Shown here: piece after piece, positions 1 through 8,520 of the stretch
How positions within the stretch are numbered: position 1 is the first letter of the stretch
Layout: each line of letters opens with the position of its first letter
Source: Mesorhizobium neociceri
Lineage (GTDB): Bacteria; Pseudomonadota; Alphaproteobacteria; Rhizobiales; Rhizobiaceae
Direction of reading: 5' to 3'
Assembly (NCBI RefSeq): GCF_013520985.1
Contig: NZ_JACDTY010000010.1
Location: 1 to 64,000, forward strand
Length of the DNA: 64,000 nt
Made by a program: the position numbers and the translations under genes
The notes under the pieces: model-generated
Databases searched by the model: none
Told to the model about the DNA's origin: nothing
The model's input: only the letters and a program-made list of their open reading frames with translations

Positions 1-72
1 GCCCCCTGTGGCGCCGGCCATCCCCTCTCCCTCGCAAGGAAGACAGCGCGCCCAGGCGAGCGCCAACCCCGA

Positions 73-1923
73 TCACCCCTGCGGCGGTTTCTTCTCTTTC
101 TTGGCCGCGGCGCGTTCCTTTTCATCCGCAAACGGATCCGGATCGGTGGCAGCAGAATCGCTCCACGTCCCGACGTCCGCCTCGGGGAAGAACAGCAGCC
201 GGCGGTTGTTCTTGTAATTGCTCGCCTTGAAATTCGGGCCGATCCATTTGCCGGTCGTGTCGAGCTCCAGCCATTTGCTCTGCTCGCCCGCCTCGGCATT
301 GTGGTTGATGATGTCGCGCGAGCGGAAGTGCCGGAAAATGCGGTCGACTTCGGTCATGTAGATGTCGGCGACCCGCGTGTTGCCGCGGATCAGCAGCATG
401 TTCTCGTCGTTGGAGGTCAGCGAGTTGGTGGAGAAATTCGCCGATCCCGAGCAGATCAGCGGATCGTCGGACAACGGGTCGATCAGCAGCACCTTGGAAT
501 GGATGAAAAAGACGTGGCCATTGTTGGTGGGCCGCGCCAGCTCTTCCTCGACGAACCACTCGTCGAGATCGGAATTGGCGATCGGCACCACCTTGGCGCC
601 ACCCACCTTGTACTTGATGAAGGATTTTCCCAGGATCGCGCCGTTGGAGAAGGCGAGCTTGCCGCGATTGGCCTTTTCGGCGGCAGCGACCTCGGCAGTC
701 GGCACATCCTCGAGCACGATCAGCCGCATCGCATCCGCCTTCTTGCCAAGGGCAGCGAGAATGGTGCTGGCCACATTGAACGGGATGGTCATCATCGCCA
801 GCGTCGTGGTGTCGGTGATCCGCTGGCCGTACCAGTCGAGCATATTGTCGGCGACGCGTGGCGAGAAGAATGCCGCGATCGACTTTTTTGCAATGACGTT
901 GGGAGGATTGGGCGTCAGCTTGGTCGCGTTCGTGACCGCAATGCTGTGCGTCGGATCGCCGGACAATTCCGTCCAGTAGGCAAGATAGGTCTTCGCCGTA
1001 TCGGAGTCGGTCACCAGATGGCCGACATTGGTCTGCCCGAAAAAGCCGGTGTCGGTGAAATTGGTCGATCCGGTCCAGACCCTTTTCGGCTCGCCGCCGA
1101 CGAGCTTGACGATGAACTTGTTGTGCGGAATCGGCGTGCGCGTGCGCCGGAACAGGATTTGCGTTTCCGCACCGTCCCGCATCACCTTGTCCGGAAGCTC
1201 GGCCTTGCCGATCGCCGCGCGGTTGGGGTCATCGTCCTTCTTGGTGTCGTGATAGACAATCTGGACATCGACGCCGCGATCGAGCGCGCGTTTCAGCGCC
1301 CGCAGGATCGGCAGATAGGTGAACTCGTAAGCGCAGACCCGAAGCCCCTCGCCGGGGCCGGTTTCGTTGATGTATTTCAGGCAGGCTTCGGCAAGACCGC
1401 GCGACAGCCACTCGGTTTCCGGATCGAGCAGCTTGCCATCATCGCTGACGTTGTCCGTCATCTCGTCGGTCAGCCGCTTGTTGTGAAATTTTGTCTCGAA
1501 AGCGTGGCTGGCGATGGCGCCGCGGTTGAACCAGACGCCATGATGCTGATCGTCCTCCGCCTCGGTGCGGATCGAGAATTCGAGCTTGTGGCGCTCTTCG
1601 AACGCATGAATATCGCCATAGAGCGCGACGATGGTGAAATCATAGTTCGTATCCGCGAATGCCTTGTAGTCGGACCACAGGAACGTCTGGAACGGTTGGT
1701 CGCGCGACGAATAGTCGTCCTTGGGGTCGGGATGCGGCACCAGATCCCTGAAATACTTGGTGCCTCTCAGCCAGGTCTGCTCGTGTCCCTTGACCCCGCG
1801 TTTGACCGCGAAGCCGAGCAAGCCCTCGCGGGACGCTTCGTCCATATCCAGCGCCAGCAGCACGACACGCGTGCCGGCGACCGCCTTCACCTTGAGATGA
1901 TCATTGCCCTTCGTGACACGCAT
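73..1923 (-). CDS. Phospholipase D-like protein with two HKD-type motifs
   Basis: About 616 residues with two PLD-type half sites. The first, HNKFIV near residue 267, is followed by a GSTNF motif; the second, HSKVLLID near residue 475, is followed by GSANFS. The second has the full HxKxxxxD pattern, while the first has Leu where the Asp should be. PLD superfamily members are phosphodiesterases that act on phospholipids or on nucleic acids. No signal peptide or membrane segment is visible, so the protein is probably cytosolic, which fits a nuclease role better than a secreted lipase (inference). I chose the ATG at 1923 because GGGAG lies just upstream; a TTG at 1935 is in frame. It is the last gene of a three-gene minus-strand cassette, 105 bases after the DUF3616 gene. 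Confidence 0.85.
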   Translation of the reverse strand: MRVTKGNDHLKVKAVAGTRVVLLALDMDEASREGLLGFAVKRGVKGHEQTWLRGTKYFRDLVPHPDPKDDYSSRDQPFQTFLWSDYKAFADTNYDFTIVALYGDIHAFEERHKLEFSIRTEAEDDQHHGVWFNRGAIASHAFETKFHNKRLTDEMTDNVSDDGKLLDPETEWLSRGLAEACLKYINETGPGEGLRVCAYEFTYLPILRALKRALDRGVDVQIVYHDTKKDDDPNRAAIGKAELPDKVMRDGAETQILFRRTRTPIPHNKFIVKLVGGEPKRVWTGSTNFTDTGFFGQTNVGHLVTDSDTAKTYLAYWTELSGDPTHSIAVTNATKLTPNPPNVIAKKSIAAFFSPRVADNMLDWYGQRITDTTTLAMMTIPFNVASTILAALGKKADAMRLIVLEDVPTAEVAAAEKANRGKLAFSNGAILGKSFIKYKVGGAKVVPIANSDLDEWFVEEELARPTNNGHVFFIHSKVLLIDPLSDDPLICSGSANFSTNSLTSNDENMLLIRGNTRVADIYMTEVDRIFRHFRSRDIINHNAEAGEQSKWLELDTTGKWIGPNFKASNYKNNRRLLFFPEADVGTWSDSAATDPDPFADEKERAAAKKEKKPPQG

Positions 1924-2028
1924 GGCTGCTCCCAATGGCCGAAGTTGACTGCTGAAGAATACGAGAATTGGTTGGCGGTTCTGCCCGAGATCAAACGGCG
2001 CTTGTTCAATTTCCGTCTATGACTTTGC

Positions 2029-3048
2029 TCACGCTCCCGGCAGGGCAAACCAGTCGCCCGTCACCGTCGTGCCGGACCGCCTGCCCTCCGCACCGTCATA
2101 GACGATAAGAAGGCCGGGCGTTCCGTCCAGCTTGAACGGGCAGATGCCTTCCGGATGATCGCGGTCGAGCGGCCATTCGTGAAGCAACTCCGCCGTCTCC
2201 GGCTGGCGTGATCTCGACGGGTGCCAGCGACAGATGCGGAACGGCCCGTCGGCTCTTGTGACCGGACCGGCAAGCACCAGGACCCCCTCCGCGCCATAGG
2301 CAAGATCGCGGACGCCGAGACCGCCAAGGTCGAGCAGATGGCGATAGGGTTCGCCACTCGCAGTCGGTAGCTTCTTATCACGCGGCAGTGACAGGACGAT
2401 GGCATGGCTGTCGACGACCGGACCGCGCAGTCCCAATAGAATGCGCTTCGGCAAGACAGCCAGACCTTCTATGTCCAGCCCATTCTCCTTGCTCGGCAAT
2501 TCCAGGAAAATCGACAGGAAAGGGTCGGGACGCAGCTTGCTGCGCAGGCTTCCCGCGCCCGAAAAGGGCAACGCCACTGCCGAGCGGCGGACAGGCAGGC
2601 GTGTGGCATCGAGACCGATCGAGCCGAGCAGATGCCGGCTTCGGCGAGCGCGCACATCCGAACTCATCGCGCCTGATGCATCGGGCTCAACCCTGACCCG
2701 GCAATGTGAGCCGCACAGCCAGAGCCGCTTGCCCGAAACGGCGAGCGATTCAAGATCGGCCTCCTTGCCGCCCGGCAGATCCGGAAAGAAATCGACGAGG
2801 TCATACTGCTTGCTGAGTTTGAACCCGGTCGCCGTCCGCTCGTGACGTTCGAAGGTTCGTCCCTCGTCGGAGATGGTCCAGGCGACCGCGCCATCGACCA
2901 CGACGCCGGAAAGGTTGCCAATGACGGCGTCAATCTTTTTGGCGCCTTCGAAATCGAAGGCGATTGGGTGTGCCGGCCCGAGGCTGACCTTCTTGCTGGT
3001 GTCCATGGCGAACTCGTCGGCAGGAGTATTCTTCTTCGATCCCTCCAT
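2029..3048 (-). CDS. DUF3616 domain protein
   Basis: A 339-residue protein matching my recollection of DUF3616: repeated beta-propeller-like blades carrying the phrases LESLAVSGKRLWLCGSH and DIEGLAVLPKRILLGLRGP, and a C-terminal phrase with PEGICPF. The family has no established biochemical function; the repeats suggest a propeller used for binding. There is no signal peptide. The ATG at 3048 lies only 4 bases after the stop of the protease-nuclease gene, so the two are almost certainly co-transcribed and probably translationally coupled. In this cassette it could act as a sensor or scaffold for the protease and nuclease partners, but that is inference only. Confidence 0.75.
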   Translation of the reverse strand: MEGSKKNTPADEFAMDTSKKVSLGPAHPIAFDFEGAKKIDAVIGNLSGVVVDGAVAWTISDEGRTFERHERTATGFKLSKQYDLVDFFPDLPGGKEADLESLAVSGKRLWLCGSHCRVRVEPDASGAMSSDVRARRSRHLLGSIGLDATRLPVRRSAVALPFSGAGSLRSKLRPDPFLSIFLELPSKENGLDIEGLAVLPKRILLGLRGPVVDSHAIVLSLPRDKKLPTASGEPYRHLLDLGGLGVRDLAYGAEGVLVLAGPVTRADGPFRICRWHPSRSRQPETAELLHEWPLDRDHPEGICPFKLDGTPGLLIVYDGAEGRRSGTTVTGDWFALPGA

Positions 3049-3052
3049 TGCG

Positions 3053-5296
3053 CTACTCGCGAACGATGTCGGCCTCGTTTGCGAGCATTACGTATCCAGG
3101 TGGCGCCTTGGCCTCGGCCCTTGTTGACTCGGCCGTGGAGACGCGCACGCGCGCAATGGCCTCGCGACGTGTTGCTGATGCCGACGCAAGCGGATCGAAT
3201 TTGCTCAGGCTTTGGGTGCCACCCGCGCCGGCGGTAAACGCAAGACCCGTCAACCGTTCGATTTCTGCGATCGGAACCTGAAAGGTCTTGAACGCCGTGA
3301 ACGGCACTTCGACTGTCGCCTCGATTCCATACTTTTCGATGACTTCGCTTTGGTCGAGGAGAAAGGCGGCAGCGAAAAGCTTGTTGTCTGATGTCAGCGC
3401 TGTTGCGATTTTCCAGAACCGCAGGGGATATTTGATATCCTTGTAACGCTTCCAGACGGGATCGCCGTCGTCGAGGACGGGGCCGGTGAAAACCTGCGCC
3501 TTGAACGCATTAGCCTTGATCGCCCCTTCCAGGACGTGCATTTCCAGACCTGCCCACAATTGCCTGTTCTGGTTGAACCTAGCATGCTGCGGCGCACAGT
3601 TTGGCCAGTGGAGCGTATCGGCGGCGCATTCAAGCGCAGCGCTGGGATCGGCCCCGTATTGCATATCCTCGTAGCGGGTCAGATGGCCCCTATCGAACTT
3701 GTTGTGTTCATAATAGTAACCGGCGATTTGCGAGGAACGCGCTATACGAGGGTCAAACCGCCATTGGTCATGCGGTCGCCCCAGTTTGTGGCGATGGCTG
3801 CCGTCGATATTTGCCGCAGTGTAGATAGCGAGTTTGCGTTCGGCGTGCATCACCAGGCTGTAGCCGAAATAGTTCAGCACGTACTCCTTGGGGTGATCAA
3901 GGAGCGGTGTCGCCTCACGCTGCAAGGCGCCTAAAGTCGGCAACGGCACGTGGTGGCCCTTGCCGCCGAGAAAGGTCGGATCATAGCCGTTTCTTCTGCC
4001 CGTTGAGCTGTAATCAGGATCGAACGGCACATCATAGTCGGCGGGGCGCGAGCCCGTGTCAGCCTCATCCGCACTGGCCGCGGATGTCGCCTCGACAAAC
4101 GATTCCGCTGATCGCGCGCCGGGCTGGCGCAGCGACAGGCTGCCGTCATCGTCGATGTCGAACGTCAGGTTGATGCTGCGGTTGGCCATGGTTTTGCTTT
4201 CCCTTGCGGACGGAGGCGATAGGACGATCGGTGGAGTGGCTTTGCTGCCCGGTCCAGAGTCGACAGCTGTTGCAAAATAGGTGCGTGCGAACCCGGCGAT
4301 GACCGCCCTGGCGCGATCAGGATCCATGTTGAAAATCGGCTCGAATAGCGGCTGATCCGGTGCGGCACTCTTCAGGTCAGCAACAAGCCTCGAGACCCGG
4401 ATACCTTCATTGGCGATCCATTTGATCGCCTCTTCCTTGTCGCGGCCGGGATCGAAATCGCGATCGTCGATGGTTTGCATGACACCGTTTTTCATCAGCG
4501 GCACGCCCTTGTGGTGCAGTGCCACAACGTCCCAGCTGTTGTTGAAAACCGGCGAGCCGGACGACCCGCCCAGCGTGTCCGTCGAGTACCAAAGCACGTC
4601 GTCCGTACGCGTGAGCAGCTTGTTTTCGCGCACGCACACCTGTTTTTTCTGGCCCCCGGGATGCTGGATGATGGTGAGCCATTCGCCATCCGCGACCTTG
4701 CCGACGGTGCCGACTAGCGGCAGGTAGCCAAACGACGTCAGCGCGACGCCGTCCTCGCTGCGATCCTCGACAGACACGACGGAATAGTCGAGCCCGGACG
4801 ATGTCATGAACAGGCGATCGGGTTGCAGCCGGAATGAAACCGGCTGCTTGGGATTGTCGAAAATGTCGAGTTCTATGTCGAACTCGGCACGGGCATCGCG
4901 GGCGGCCGCCGCAGCCGGGAAGACATGGTTGTTGGTTATGAGCACGCCGGGCGCGATCAGAAATCCGGTGGCAAAGGCAGATTGGTTGTCTACCTTGAAG
5001 GCGATGCGGCAGACCGAACGGCCTGCTACCGTCCCATGCTGAAGATAGTTGATCGGCTGGAGTTCGTTGCCTTCGACAATGCGTTCGTATTCGACTTTTG
5101 CCTCGCGCCGATCGCCCAGCGTATCGGCCAGAAACTTAAGGCGGTCGTCGAGTTGTTTTCTGGGCGCCATCACGGATGGCGGCAGATCCATGCTTGAAGC
5201 GGCAAGTGTAGCGAGGTTGGGAGGCGCGCGACGGCGCGCCTTGTCGATTTGCTCACGAAGACTTTGAAGAATCGTCACGTCGGCAGTCCCACCCAC
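3053..5296 (-). CDS. Trypsin-like serine protease fused to a DNA/RNA non-specific endonuclease
   Basis: A 747-residue fusion. The N-terminal 90 residues are helical and unassigned. Residues about 90-300 form a trypsin-like domain with His124 (TNNHV), Asp170 (LDYSVV) and Ser246 (GGSSGSP), a complete triad. After a linker with the GYDPTFLG phrase near 438, residues about 470-680 form a NucA/NUC-type non-specific endonuclease with DRGH at 535-538 (catalytic His538) and the downstream FNQNRQLWAGLE metal-site region near 574-585. The tail (about 690-747) is low complexity. No signal peptide is visible, whereas classical NucA-type nucleases are exported, so an intracellular toxic effector held in check by the protease part is plausible (inference). 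It is the first gene of the cassette. The start is the GTG at 5296; a second in-frame GTG at 5278 is possible. Confidence 0.88.
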   Translation of the reverse strand: MGGTADVTILQSLREQIDKARRRAPPNLATLAASSMDLPPSVMAPRKQLDDRLKFLADTLGDRREAKVEYERIVEGNELQPINYLQHGTVAGRSVCRIAFKVDNQSAFATGFLIAPGVLITNNHVFPAAAAARDARAEFDIELDIFDNPKQPVSFRLQPDRLFMTSSGLDYSVVSVEDRSEDGVALTSFGYLPLVGTVGKVADGEWLTIIQHPGGQKKQVCVRENKLLTRTDDVLWYSTDTLGGSSGSPVFNNSWDVVALHHKGVPLMKNGVMQTIDDRDFDPGRDKEEAIKWIANEGIRVSRLVADLKSAAPDQPLFEPIFNMDPDRARAVIAGFARTYFATAVDSGPGSKATPPIVLSPPSARESKTMANRSINLTFDIDDDGSLSLRQPGARSAESFVEATSAASADEADTGSRPADYDVPFDPDYSSTGRRNGYDPTFLGGKGHHVPLPTLGALQREATPLLDHPKEYVLNYFGYSLVMHAERKLAIYTAANIDGSHRHKLGRPHDQWRFDPRIARSSQIAGYYYEHNKFDRGHLTRYEDMQYGADPSAALECAADTLHWPNCAPQHARFNQNRQLWAGLEMHVLEGAIKANAFKAQVFTGPVLDDGDPVWKRYKDIKYPLRFWKIATALTSDNKLFAAAFLLDQSEVIEKYGIEATVEVPFTAFKTFQVPIAEIERLTGLAFTAGAGGTQSLSKFDPLASASATRREAIARVRVSTAESTRAEAKAPPGYVMLANEADIVRE

Positions 5297-5821
5297 CAGC
5301 CGTACTTACAAGATCATGATATTTCTTAGGCGCTCGCCATCTCCGCGAGCACCTACTTCCAAGCCCAAGCTGTTGTAGCACCTATTTTTAGAAGAGTCTT
5401 TGGCATCGAAGACAAGAAAGTGAAATTTGCTTGCGGCGTATTTGAGGTTGGAATGTAGTCGATCTTGCGTTCGGTTTGTTGTTGCGATGGCGAGGCCCTC
5501 ACGACGCCACCTCCCTGAGGTCTTTCCGCAACCGGCTTGCGCAGCCAAGGGCGCCCCCTCAAGGCTACCGGATCGACGCGTGCAACAGCGCCAAGCCTGC
5601 GTGTACTTGAAACTGTAGCCTGGCGGAAAACGCCGACGACGATCGACAACAACTTGGGAGGCCTGGCGAATGCCTGGCCTCCCAAGGTTTGATGGCCCGG
5701 CTTGCCAAACACCGCCATGCCGCCCATAGAACGGCTCGGATCATCGCCCTGCTTCGAAAGGCTGTTGCCGCAGCCGTGTGCCAAGGATACTTCCGATGTC
5801 TGTGACGCCTTGGTCAAAGCT
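5297..5821. other. Intergenic region upstream of the protease-nuclease cassette and rsgA
   Basis: About 500 bases separate the divergent protease-nuclease gene and the chosen rsgA start. Short minus-strand reading frames (for example 5353-5832) show no recognisable domain and I do not support them as genes. The stretch should hold both divergent promoters, and it contains the hairpin at 5653-5686. If the TTG at 5702 or ATG at 5717 is the true rsgA start, the gap is about 120 bases shorter. Confidence 0.5.
5653..5686 (+). terminator. Perfect 11-bp hairpin, orphan terminator-like
   Basis: The arms at 5653-5663 and 5676-5686 are exact reverse complements around a 12-base loop, followed by GTTT. 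It lies in the roughly 400-base gap between the divergent protease-nuclease gene and rsgA. No plus-strand gene ends upstream of it, so it may end an unannotated small RNA or be a structural relic. Confidence 0.4.
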
Positions 5822-6835
5822 GTGACGACCACCCTCGCAAGCCTCGGCTGGACGGAGTTTTTCGGCGATCAGCTTGAACCCGATGAGGCAGATCTTATCC
5901 CGACGCGCATCGCTTCGGTGCACCGAGACCGGTTGACCGGCCTGTCCCAGACAGGGCCGGCGAATCTGGCGCTGCCGGCGAATGCAAACACCGGCGACTA
6001 TGCCGTCGGCGACTGGGTACTCGTCGAGCCGCACACGCATCTGCTGCGCCGCCGCCTGACCCGCAAGACGGTGCTGGAGCGCCGCACCCAGGGCGGCAGG
6101 GTCCCGCAGCTGGCCGCGGCCAATGTCGACACGCTGTTCATCGTCACCTCCTGCAATGCCGATTTCAACATCGCCCGGCTCGAGCGCTATCTGGCGCTGG
6201 CCAACGAGGCCGGAACGACGCCGGTCATCCTGCTGACCAAGGCCGACACCGCTGACGACGCCGAGGCGTATCAACGCCAGGCTGCCGCCCTGCAGCGTGG
6301 GCTGGCCGTGGTGATGCTGAACCCGCGCGTCGCCGACGCCGCAACCGCGCTTGCCGCCTGGTGCGGCACGGGGCAGACGGTGGCGCTGGTCGGCTCCTCC
6401 GGCGTCGGCAAATCGACGCTGGTCAACACGCTGGCCGGCTCGGCGCAGCAAGCGCCGCAACAGACCGCGGGCATCAGGGAGCACGATGCCAAGGGCCGCC
6501 ACACCACCACGGCGCGATCGCTGCACGCCATTGCCGGCGGCGGTTGGGTGATCGACACGCCGGGCATGCGCACACTGCATGTCAGCGACGTCGCTTCCGG
6601 CATCGACACGCTGTTTGCCGAAATCACCGAACTGGCACCGCTGTGCAAGTTCCGCGACTGCACCCACGTTCACGAGCCGGGCTGCGCGGTGCAGGCGGCC
6701 TTGAAGGCCGGCACGCTCGATCCCGAGCGCCTGGCCCGCTGGCGCAAACTGTCCGAGGAAAACCAGGGCAATACGCCGGTTCAGAGCGGCCCGCGCGGCA
6801 ACAAATCTCCCGGCGGTCGCCCAAAGCGGCGCTGA
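5822..6835 (+). CDS. rsgA: Ribosome small subunit-dependent GTPase A
   Basis: RsgA/YjeQ is a circularly permuted GTPase that acts late in 30S ribosome maturation. The order seen fits: an OB-fold N-terminal part, then the permuted G motifs with the TKAD type (LLTKAD) before the P-loop GSSGVGKST and the DTPGMR switch, and a C-terminal zinc knuckle with Cys/His spacing CKFRDCTHVHEPGC. The tail is basic. I prefer the GTG at 5822 (337 residues, starting just before TLASLGWTEFF), because the 40 residues upstream, opened by a TTG at 5702 or ATG at 5717, do not look like the family N terminus; none of the starts has a strong ribosome-binding site. Confidence 0.9.
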   Translation: MTTTLASLGWTEFFGDQLEPDEADLIPTRIASVHRDRLTGLSQTGPANLALPANANTGDYAVGDWVLVEPHTHLLRRRLTRKTVLERRTQGGRVPQLAAANVDTLFIVTSCNADFNIARLERYLALANEAGTTPVILLTKADTADDAEAYQRQAAALQRGLAVVMLNPRVADAATALAAWCGTGQTVALVGSSGVGKSTLVNTLAGSAQQAPQQTAGIREHDAKGRHTTTARSLHAIAGGGWVIDTPGMRTLHVSDVASGIDTLFAEITELAPLCKFRDCTHVHEPGCAVQAALKAGTLDPERLARWRKLSEENQGNTPVQSGPRGNKSPGGRPKRR

Positions 6836-7002
6836 GCGGGTAGTGGCCTTTTCGGTGGTCCGAATTGGCAGTTTTGCACAGGTCGGGCACCATTCTGTGC
6901 CACCTTGATCATTAGTGTCGGCTCATGGTCCTTGGTTTTTCGGGAAATTTGTCTATTCTTGGCCCGGCACCCCGGGGATAGGCGGTGCGGGCGTGACAGG
7001 GG

Positions 7003-7434
7003 TTGGTTCTGAATTTATCCGGGCGGTACAAACTCGGCACGGATGTTTCGTGCGAGAACTTCGACGGCGAATATGTCGTCCTCAATCTGGCGACAGGGCA
7101 CTATTTCTCAGTCTCCCGTTCAGGCAGCACCTTGCTCGATGGTCTCGTCAGGGGCTTCGACTTTGCCGAGATGATCGAGACGCTGGCCGCCGCCCGGCCG
7201 GCCATGCGAGACGAGATAGGCGCCTTCGCCGCGCAGATCGCCGGCTATGCAATTGTCATCCCCGACCTCGAAGCATCCGCCCAGCCATTGGCCGCGGACT
7301 GGATCAGGGCGGCGCATGAAGCGTCAGATCCCATGCTGCTCGAAGTGTTCGACGATATCGCCGATCTCATCACCGCCGACCCGATCCACGACACCGATGA
7401 AGCCGCCGGCTGGCCCATTAAGAAAGAGGCGTAG
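7003..7434 (+). CDS. PqqD-like protein of an HprK-related (HPr-rel-A type) system
   Basis: A 143-residue protein with the PqqD fold signature: a conserved strand-rich stretch (EYVVLNLATGHYFSVS) then a helix with LLDGL. PqqD proteins bind peptide substrates and present them to modifying enzymes; relatives paired with HprK-like kinases are known from an uncharacterised group of clusters. The start is a TTG at 7003 with AGGGG just upstream. The gene leads a chain of six plus-strand genes and the next start is only 9 bases after its stop. I find no obvious precursor-peptide gene beside it, so a peptide-modification role is uncertain. Confidence 0.72.
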   Translation: MVLNLSGRYKLGTDVSCENFDGEYVVLNLATGHYFSVSRSGSTLLDGLVRGFDFAEMIETLAAARPAMRDEIGAFAAQIAGYAIVIPDLEASAQPLAADWIRAAHEASDPMLLEVFDDIADLITADPIHDTDEAAGWPIKKEA

Positions 7435-7443
7435 GTCCGGCCC

Positions 7444-8520
7444 ATGACGCTGGCTGCGCCCGCCCCGACCATCGATGACGGCATCACGCTGCGCAATCTG
7501 CTGCCGTTCGCCGCCTCGGCCATCGAGCAGGCGGAAAAGGTCATGCGGCGGATAGCGCCGGCCGCGAGGCTTTCGTTGCACGGTGTCGACGTTTCGCTCT
7601 ACTCGCAAGATCCCGGCTATGTGGCGCTGGCCAGCGAGCGTCTCTGGCAGAACGGCAACGAAACCGGCCGGCGTGAAGCTTGCCGCATCCTTGTCACCTC
7701 GACCGGCGTCGATGGATTGATGACGCCGCCGCAGTGGGGTCCGGAAGAATTCCACTCGCGCCGCTTTGAAAAAGCGCTGGAGGGCAGCCCGTTTCGGGCC
7801 GAATTCGATCACGACCGCAAATCCTGGCACATCTTCGATCTCAGCCGGAACATCGGCCTCCTGTGGATGCAGTCGGCGCAAGCCTTTGCGCCATGGGAGC
7901 CCGGCTCGCCACTGCGTGTTTTCCTGCACTGGTTCTACAGCGCCCGTGGCATGCGGCTCACCCATGCCGGCACGCTCGGCCGCAACGGCAAGGGCGCGCT
8001 GCTCATCGGTCGTGGCGGATCGGGCAAGTCCGGCACCGTCGTCGACGGCATGATGCACGGGCTGCAGTCCGTTGGCGACGACTATGTCCTGCTCGAGCCA
8101 ACGGACGGATTTCCAACCGCACGTCCGGTGTTCCGCACGCTCAAGCAGAATGCCGACGGGCTTCGTCGCCTCGGCCTTCTCGAAACCATCGGCGTTGGCC
8201 GCAAAGAGAACTGGCAGGGCAAGTATGAATTCTTCAGCGAAGATTTGGGCGTGCGGATGACGCCGTCGCTCAGCATAAGAGCCCTGCTGGTGCCTCATGT
8301 CGCCGGAACGCAGCATACAGGGGTGACGTCGATCTCCCAGGCCAAGGCAATGCTGGCATTGGCGCCATCCGGACTGTTCCAGATGCCTGGCGAGCGCGAC
8401 AGCGGCGTTGCGCGCTTCGCCGCGCTGGTTCGCTCCCTGCCCTGTTTCGGCCTGGCGCTTGGCAGCCAGTCAGGGGATGCATCGCGGGTCATCGGCGATT
8501 TTCTGGACGCGCTGCCGTGA
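7444..8520 (+). CDS. HprK-related kinase A-like protein
   Basis: A 358-residue protein related to the C-terminal kinase part of HPr kinase. The P-loop GRGGSGKS lies at about 189-196. The N-terminal 160 residues are specific to this group (DHDRKSWHIFDLSRNIGLLW). True HprK phosphorylates HPr of the sugar phosphotransferase system; these relatives occur beside PqqD-like proteins and nucleotidyltransferases, and their substrate is not established. The gene overlaps the following glycosyltransferase by 4 bases (GTGA), showing translational coupling. Confidence 0.78.
   Translation: MTLAAPAPTIDDGITLRNLLPFAASAIEQAEKVMRRIAPAARLSLHGVDVSLYSQDPGYVALASERLWQNGNETGRREACRILVTSTGVDGLMTPPQWGPEEFHSRRFEKALEGSPFRAEFDHDRKSWHIFDLSRNIGLLWMQSAQAFAPWEPGSPLRVFLHWFYSARGMRLTHAGTLGRNGKGALLIGRGGSGKSGTVVDGMMHGLQSVGDDYVLLEPTDGFPTARPVFRTLKQNADGLRRLGLLETIGVGRKENWQGKYEFFSEDLGVRMTPSLSIRALLVPHVAGTQHTGVTSISQAKAMLALAPSGLFQMPGERDSGVARFAALVRSLPCFGLALGSQSGDASRVIGDFLDALP

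Noticed and set aside
301..2022. 573-codon plus-strand reading frame opposite the PLD-like gene
   Set aside because: No recognisable domain; it is an antisense shadow in GC-rich DNA, while the minus-strand frame has HKD motifs.
5353..5832. 159-codon minus-strand reading frame overlapping the rsgA start
   Set aside because: No recognisable domain or ribosome-binding site, and it crosses the hairpin at 5653-5686.
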